NCBI GenBank assembly: GCA_946811695.1
Contig: OX328125.1
Coordinates: 102,073,176-102,137,175, forward strand
DNA: 64,000 nucleotides
DNA from: Gonocerus acuteangulatus
Lineage: Eukaryota; Arthropoda; Insecta; Hemiptera; Coreidae
Direction: 5' to 3'
Shown: positions 59,001-64,000 of the stretch, one piece after another
How the letters are laid out: every line of letters starts with the position of its first letter
Position numbering within the stretch: the stretch's first letter is position 1
The notes under the pieces: generated by a model
The model's database searches: none
What the model was told of the DNA's origin: nothing
What the model saw: only the letters and a program-made list of their open reading frames with translations
Made by a program: the position numbers and the translations under genes

Positions 59001-59386
59001 TTGGCACCCTCAAATTAAGCAGAGACGTGCGAGACTCAGCAGGACGTGACGGAGTCGTTGCGGCAGTAAGACACCTGCGAGCAAACCAGAGGAGGGTTCA
59101 GAAGAAAGCACAAGACAACATCCGGAGAGAGAAACAAAACAGAGTCCAACGTCACAACACCCAACTGAGGGATCCAAGGAGACCGCTACAAATCGGTGAC
59201 GTAGTCTTCCGCAAAATCTCCACGAACCGGGGAAAACAACCTACAAGATATGAAGGACCGTATATGGTCGTAGCACTTCGGGAGAGGAACATCGCGACGT
59301 TGAGGTCACAGGATCAACCGGAGCGATACAAGACCGCGCATCTCGAGCAGCTCAAGATACCAGCTGGCCATACCCAAGACTCGTGA
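56024..59386 (+). CDS. pol: Pol polyprotein: protease, RT, RNase H, integrase
   Basis: In the gag frame; open from 56024, with no suitable ATG before the protease (the first in-frame ATG is about 56105, next to the active site). Numbering from 56063: aspartic protease WLVDTGST (D20); RT with VVVDYRKLN (about 236), LDLKAGYHQI, and catalytic YMDD (335-338); RNase H with TTDASNHALGAVL (about 484) and a later YALERELLGIVWAI-type helix region; integrase with HHCC zinc region (H about 773, H778, ...CEICNRTK) and a DD35E core (D842, D895, E931); a basic C-terminus without an obvious chromodomain. Order and motifs are Ty3/gypsy. All catalytic residues are present, so the element may be active. The length (about 1120 residues) is normal. 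Confidence 0.95.
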   Translation, partial: DECQHSGDPKPECVTRTNGLPIVEEAGMKWLVDTGSTCTLLSKGAMQKGDHAWKAQNIKACQCRLLTLGGDCDVVGEIQLPADLWGNKRETLTIHIVDSMPSEYQGILGCDALAKFGGDVTIRGKNCLIRVGNREYTCRMRTRRASAIAGAVRESSDVLKEVIEDFRDVYHEEGQPLSATGRTRHQIRVKDERPVYVKERRYPQTLKEPIAEEIENLLRQGIIVPSTSAYNSPLWAVSKAGAPGKYRVVVDYRKLNEATVDERYPLPRLEDILDRLSGAKIFSTLDLKAGYHQIKMDPRDEEKTAFSFERGHYQFTRMPFGLKNAPATFQRLMDEFLTGLGTSFCQGYMDDLLVFSRSAEEHAQHLRRVLSRLREFGLKLSAEKTRIGLKSVPFLGHVISAEGVRRDPGKVASLSTMKPPTDVKGVRRLLGALNYYRRFIPDMAAKVAELNDLLKKGRRIRVTPQISEAVMKCIEMLQHEPVLAFPDFKKQVVLTTDASNHALGAVLSQQWTGGERPVAYASRRLTPTEERYSALERELLGIVWAIDHFRPYVYGRPFLVKTDHKPLQWVAGLKETSARIQHWKERLLQYNFKVKYTPGKTNVVADWLSRLQYTNALTTAEEQQRQSLRQFFQDWNPEEEPGAAEGAAELDDTVVSEDTVSADERGRTMAESDDVIVGKKRHIIWKSTTTGSPQITYSRKTQSSLRCTVRAPITASDDVICRLLEDASVPGVTTFLYVGNATIWEKIARLWTRERIGLDRIFIRCTRLGEVVIDPQLQKDLTLAQHQGKTNHRGIKETLANLKRHYYWRKMSETVRRVVAACEICNRTKYDRRPPQAQQEETLTPQSPLLVVQADVFTWQTQLWVTFVDIFSKVAMAVPVLTKSAQEVVRSLLRWSQVYGTPDMLVTDGGREFKNEAVRELLQRWNTELHITTPGRPQSHGGIERLHGTISEHLRILQVDRNVSGEEAMDIAIVAYNSSVHSSTGFTPFEVLFGTLKLSRDVRDSAGRDGVVAAVRHLRANQRRVQKKAQDNIRREKQNRVQRHNTQLRDPRRPLQIGDVVFRKISTNRGKQPTRYEGPYMVVALRERNIATLRSQDQPERYKTAHLEQLKIPAGHTQDS

Positions 59387-59712
59387 GACTGAGACAGTGT
59401 CTTTGTAGTAATGTTTATATGTAAGATATCCTTATTAATTTTTTTTTTCTCTTCTTTTCCTCCTTCTCTTTCGGCTTTGTACTTCTTTTTTTGTAGTATT
59501 ACTTTCATTTGCTGTACAGTAAGCTTATTATTCAGTACGAGTTCATTTTCTTTTCCTTTTGAGTTTTATTATGTTAGTATATTCTTTCTATTGTATTAGA
59601 TTCTAGATTTTATTGTTCATAGATCGTAAGATTGTATTTCCTATATGTACCTTTTTCTTTTACTTTATTACCTCTTTGTTATTTTTATGTGAGTTTCCGG
59701 GGATTGTCGGAA
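59387..59712. other. 3' untranslated region of the gypsy element
   Basis: T-rich sequence between the pol stop and the purine tract; no env-like frame with a signal or membrane segment supported. Confidence 0.6.
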
Positions 59713-59725
59713 ACTGGGAGGGGGC
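59713..59725 (+). promoter_or_regulatory. Polypurine tract
   Basis: CTGGGAGGGGGC immediately before the 3' LTR, the expected plus-strand primer position. Confidence 0.8.
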
Positions 59726-59893
59726 TGTCAGGGGAAAGAGAGGACAGCTTAATGTAAACAAACAGCCGGGCGGATATACAACGCCCGGCAGGATGGAATA
59801 AAGTTAGTTACTGTCTAGCTCTTGTGTTGTTCACACCTGCTCGTTGTCTACTATCCTTTTTAAAAACTTATACAAGTGCGATCCGTACTTAAG
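59726..59893 (+). repeat. 3' LTR
   Basis: 168 bp, same boundaries as the 5' LTR (TGTCAGGGGAAAG to ACTTAAG). Three substitutions, about 98% identity by eye. Confidence 0.95.
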
Positions 59894-60003
<110 letters not shown>

Positions 60004-60039
60004 CTGTTAACACGATAGCGGCCAGAGTTTTTGTTTTTT

Positions 60040-60600
60040 CGTCACGAAACTTGGTATATAGCATTAAATTAGCAAACGATTGAACGAGTTCGTTAACCAC
60101 CAAAATCAGTCCACCGGAAGGGGGGGTTTACCCCGAACCCAAAACACTAATTTGACTATGTCAGCCGTAATATTTGTTATATTTCAACGAAACTTGGTAT
60201 TCGTAGTGGTGATATAGAGAGAAAAGTGAGATATAAAAATGAACTAAATCGGTTCATTAGAGGGGGGGGGGGTTTACTCTGGACCCACAATACCAATTCG
60301 CCACTACCAGCCGTGATTTTTGGGATATTTCGACGAAACTCGGTATTCGTAGTGGTAATCCACAGGTAAATATGTGTTGTAAAAAAAAACTAAATCGGTT
60401 CATTAGGAGGGGGGGTTTACTCCGGACCCACAATACCAATTCGCCACTACCAGCCTTGAATTTTGGTATATTTCGACGAAACTCGGTATTCGTAGTGGTA
60501 ATCTACAGGTAAATATGTGTTGTAAAAATAAACTTAATCGGTTCATTAGAAGGGGGGGTTTACTCCGGACCCAAATTCCTAATATACTCATACCGGTCGT
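60040..60600. repeat. About 145-bp tandem modules within family D
   Basis: CGACGAAACTCGGTATTCGT-like starts at about 60185, 60331 and 60474, each followed by CGGTTCATTAG and a G-run. Copy 1 has two to three such modules, copy 2 one. Confidence 0.85.
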
Positions 60601-61059
60601 AATTTCTGCTGTATTGTAACGAAACGCGGTATACGTCGTGGGTAACTCATGAGAAAGATGTGCTGTAAAAATGAGCTGAATTGGTCAATCGGAAAGCGGG
60701 GGTTTACTTTGTAATATATTTCAATAGAAAAGCCCGCCAGACGTAGGTTCACAAAGCCGCCGCAAGGAGCGCTTTCTACCACTAGAGGGACTGTATCCTG
60801 TTCCTGCGTTAGATCAAAATACGATAATATGAGGTTTTTTGTATTTATTACGTAGTGTAATAGGTACCATGTGTAAACATAACTCTGGAATCAAATTAAT
60901 AATTGATCAGTTACTCATTACAAATTTAAAAGAGAACTATTCATGTTTTTATTTTATTTATGTAGGATATTTTAAGCAAATTGTTCTAGAAAGCAGTCTA
61001 CACTACCCAAATTCTGAGGAAAGTGCTTAGTTATGCAGCTCCTGCGTGACGGACTTTTT

Positions 61060-61581
61060 CGAAATTGACCCGTCTCGGTAGCTGGATGTCCACTCCTGAG
61101 TAGTAGTTTTAATTGTCGGTTAGTCGAGTCCAGCTGTTTTGCCAATAATTTAGATATTACTTGTAGAATAAACCCCTCAAGTTATGACATTTCAATGCGG
61201 GACACCCTTCATAATACGTTCGCTTAAATAATTGTTAGTATTGTAATTAGTGTTATTGTAGAGATTATCCGAGTTGTGAACACAGCTGATGAGGGCTTAT
61301 CGTGTATTCGGTAGAAGTTTCTCTTCGTGGTAAGATTGATGATGTACTCATCGACCACTAGACTAATGTAGCTTAGGAAGGCTTCTAGTAATCGGGGTAC
61401 TGTGATGTTAACCCAGTAGTTGTTCAAGGTACAACAGGAATTCTAACAATATGCAATAGACAGTAAGTAGTTCTTATTACAATGTTATTAGCAATGCAGA
61501 TCTATAAGAAACCTCTTATTGATTTAATTTTAGCTATTATTAATAAATGTAAGTTGAAGTTGAGGGCGGGGAAGGATCAAT
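61060..61581. other. Unassigned DNA
   Basis: 61150-61210 (GTTATGACATTTCAATGCGG, GACACCC) is a diverged end of the 7215-8239 TIR element. Otherwise nothing recognised. Confidence 0.45.
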
Positions 61582-61589
61582 ATATTCTT

Positions 61590-62334
61590 GGTAAAAATGA
61601 AGTTTCACGCCCCCAAAACCGATTTCTTTCAAATTTTGTACAATAACGTATTTTGATGCACTAAACACGAATACGTTAAAAAATCTTCGCATTTAACTAG
61701 GAAAGAAGTTATTAAGCACTAAAGTCAATAGAATAATTAATAGAATTCCATTAATTTTAGCGAGTTTGATTGACTGGGGTTTTGTTATCTTCTTGAGCGA
61801 GCGTAGGGAGCGGAAACGCATAGCACGTATGCCCTTAAGCGACAGGTGACGACGGGTGAGGATGCCCTTAAAATTAACAATATTTTTGAATAAATGGTTT
61901 CTGAACATTTCAAATGAGAGTTCTCTGTTTCCCAATGTTACATATCTGCGCATGCGCGTGTTTACAGATACGCTGTTGACGTCTAGTTTTATAACCTTCC
62001 TAACAGTGAACTTTAGTGCTTAATATTCTATTCTATTAGAATTCTATTAATTTTAGCGAGTTAGATTGACTGGGGTTTTGTTATCTTCTTGAGCGAGCGT
62101 AGCGAGCGGAAACGCATAGCATGTGTGCCTTAAAGTCGTCACAAATTTAGTTGTTTACATTAGTTTAGTTGTTTACATAACCCGCATAACAGTGAACTTT
62201 AGTGCTTAATAACTTCATTCCTAGTTAAATGCGAAGGTTTTTTTTTAACGTATTCGTATTTAGTGCATCAAAATACGTTATTGTACAAAATTTGAAAGAA
62301 ATCGCTTTTGAGGGCGTGAACGTTCATTTTTACC
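61590..62334. mobile_element. Family E hAT-like element, complete copy with 8-bp target duplication
   Basis: GGTAAAAATG and CATTTTTACC are the ends; ATATTCTT flanks both sides exactly (61582-61589 and 62335-62342). Inverted similarity extends about 140 bp inward. The 8-bp duplication fits hAT (or P-type). Contains two direct copies of the GATTGACTGGGGTTTTG block and the frame at 61693-61953. Confidence 0.9.
61693..61953 (-). pseudogene. Short frame shared by family E copies (copy 2)
   Basis: 86 codons beginning MRRYVTLGNRELSFEMFRNH. It shares about 36 residues with the other two copies, then runs through repeat DNA. Unrecognised; probably a remnant of the parent transposon. Confidence 0.4.
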
Positions 62335-62344
62335 ATATTCTTGA

Positions 62345-62500
62345 AGAAAGTGGCTGGAGTTGCTCCCCATAATGGTATAAAACATTAAGTTATATCAGCG
62401 ACGTTTCAAGCCTGTTTAGGTTCATCATCAGGCATTTACATAAAATAAATTAAAAGTAAACTGAAGAATAGGGAGGAAACTTCTCCTATGTTACTAATAA
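62345..62500 (-). repeat. Retroelement-terminus-like segment
   Basis: On the minus strand CCTGATGATGAACCTAAACA and GCTTGAAACGTCGC resemble Penelope-like termini. Confidence 0.4.
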
Positions 62501-62582
62501 CTAGGGAACGGATGTTCATGTAAAATAAAATTCAAAATATTTACATATATATTTAAGTATTTATAAAGAAATATGTAATTAC

Positions 62583-63657
62583 TAGAGCCCGGAAGTTAGG
62601 CAAAATGCCTTTTTTATCTGAATGGATATATTGAAGAATTAGATAGAAATAAATATGTTTTCGTGCATTTAGGAAGTGTAGCGACAATTTTTATTTTGCC
62701 TTTTTTGCCTATTTTGGCTTCCGTTGCCTATTTTTGCCTTTTTTGCTTGTTATGCAATTTTTTTCTGCGATTTAAACATTTCAAAAAACACATATTGAAT
62801 TTCCGTTCATCGAAGACCAAAAAGGTTGCACAAATTAAATTACAAATTGACGTCACAAATATCTATTCGAAAGCTTATTTTCCCAACCCATGGATTTAAC
62901 CTCTGTAAATAACAGAACCTTCCTTAGTAGAAGGAATGCACAAGCATAATGAATAGCAGGAAACAGAGAGGATGAGAGAAATAAGTCACATCTCCTTCTT
63001 CACACCTCTTTTGCTGTGACAATGCCTAATTACCTGGTATTCCGGATTTCTAAATTATAAGATAATGCAGAGGAAGTTTTACCATGATGAAAAAGATTTT
63101 TTCTGAGAAGGTCTATAACAGTTGATACTTTGAAAAAGCATCTTGTTGTTGCTTGGAACTATGGAAGTAATTCTGTGATAAATCTATTTACCTATTTATA
63201 TACATAAAAGTCACGTGTCTGACTGTTTGTCCGTTTGTTCCTTATACAGATCCACACATTTTGACCAAACTTGGAATACTGGTAGGTCTTGATCCGGGAA
63301 GTCTCGTCGGCCATGTTAAAATCGTCCCATAGAGCCATAGGCTATGTTAAAATATTTTATGACTCACAGTTCGGAGGTCACGGGTTCGAAACAATGAACG
63401 GGGTTCCTAATTTATTTTTGATTTTATGGAAGCAGAATGTAGGTGTAGCATGGCACGCCGGGTAACAGCTAGTTCGTAATAAAGAAATGAATGAGTATTT
63501 AAAATACATGTTTTCATCATTAATGAGTAAGGTTCCTCTTTGCCTTCACTCCTAATAAATGCCTATTTTAATTACAGTACTGCCTATTTTCAGTATTTCA
63601 AGTGCCTTTTTGCCTGCCTATTTCAGCCAAAAATAAATGCCTAACTTCCGGGCTCTA
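62583..63657. mobile_element. Element G, hAT-like, 8-bp target duplication
   Basis: TIR TAGAGCCCGGAAGTTAGGCA, perfectly reversed (TGCCTAACTTCCGGGCTCTA) at the right end; GTAATTAC flanks both sides (62575-62582 and 63658-63665). Subterminal regions contain several TGCCTATTTT motifs in both ends, possible transposase-binding repeats. No transposase. Confidence 0.92.
63191..63472 (+). mobile_element. Helitron-like element, copy D
   Basis: Starts near TATACATAAAAGTCACGTGT and ends GGCACGCCGGGTAACAGCTAG before T. It is the shortest copy, with one CCACACATTTTGACC module, and is inserted in element G. Confidence 0.65.
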
Positions 63658-64000
63658 GTAATTACAAATTGAAAATATGTAGTAAAAAAATACCTAAAAC
63701 TCTATAGAATATTGAAAAGAAAAGCATAAATAATTAGTACGAACTATAATATAAATGGTTATTATAATAAGAGAGAAAAAGATTACTTAAACTGTATTAC
63801 ATATTGATGAAAAAACATAAATAAAAATTTGGAACACATTTTAAAAGGGGAAAAAAGAAGTTAAAAAATTTCTACAGATGAACATTATTTTGGAAAATTG
63901 TTTGCAACAACATACATTTTTAAAATATCAAACGTGAAATGACGCCGGTCTGATGTCATAAGAGTGCTACACAGTGGAGGAGTCACCTATTAGACCGATT

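Larger units (their letters stand above)
62502..64000. mobile_element. Family F MITE, second copy, nested and cut by the window end
   Basis: Starts TAGGGAACGGATGTTCATGT like 38474; after the inserted element G it resumes at 63666 with sequence matching 38520-38830 (ATGAACATTATTTTGGAAAA). The right end lies beyond the window. Confidence 0.85.

Noticed and set aside
59411..59801. Possible envelope gene after pol
   Set aside because: Only a T-rich 60-codon frame of Phe/Leu/Ser is present; no signal peptide, cleavage site or adequate length.
62663..62899. 78-codon frame in element G
   Set aside because: Hydrophobic low-complexity composition comes from TGCCTATTTT-type motifs; no family features.

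Overview
The window looks like repeat-dominated, AT-rich nuclear DNA from an invertebrate, most likely an arthropod. This rests on the mixture of elements: Jockey-type and other non-LTR retrotransposons, a Ty3/gypsy element primed by tRNA-Phe, piggyBac and hAT relics, Helitron-like ends, tRNA- and 5S-derived SINEs, and very many (TA)n microsatellites. I found no convincing host protein-coding gene, no intact tRNA or rRNA gene and no bacterial-type operon. Every coding stretch I can recognise belongs to a mobile element. The species cannot be named from the sequence alone. 

Layout. 1-649 is a 54-bp tandem array. 650-6100 is AT-rich DNA with a duplicated repeat (2150-3722), a 14-bp minisatellite (5404-5663) and a tRNA-like sequence (5978-6050). 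7215-8935 is a terminal-inverted-repeat element plus a companion repeat, and much of it recurs in inverted orientation at 24386-26130. 9253-14570 holds a tRNA-SINE, Helitron-like copies and an 84-bp array. 14800-22015 holds nested elements, including a Jockey fragment inserted into another LINE; the second copy of that LINE, at 21520-22015, is the empty site. 22400-36400 is a mosaic of non-autonomous elements and large palindromes. 36661-38067 is a deleted piggyBac relic and 38474-39395 a hAT-type MITE with an exact 8-bp target duplication. 39438-43140 contains 5S-derived SINEs, LINE fragments, a 5'-truncated Jockey element with target duplication, and a decayed gypsy gag. 43580-46801 is a 3.2-kb element with about 720-bp inverted arms. 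46987-50520 carries three degraded LINE 3' ends on the minus strand and a SINE. 50820-53784 is a 171-bp satellite with a six-monomer higher-order repeat. 

The only complete autonomous element is a Ty3/gypsy retrotransposon at 54610-59893, with 168-bp LTRs, tRNA-Phe primer site, gag, and pol encoding protease, RT, RNase H and integrase. It sits in the (TA)n tract of an older repeat (54377-61059). Its gag and pol are in the same frame, separated by a single UGA, which suggests readthrough rather than frameshifting. The window closes with a hAT-like element (61590-62334) and a three-layer nest of a Helitron-like copy inside a hAT-like element inside a MITE (62502-64000). 

The most useful observations are the lone UGA between gag and pol, the six-mer satellite, the 5S-derived SINE pair, the palindrome-bearing piggyBac relic, the inverted-arm element studded with TGTCAGCTG motifs, and a short reading frame kept in three copies of one hAT-like family. 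Families were assigned by eye; no database search was run.
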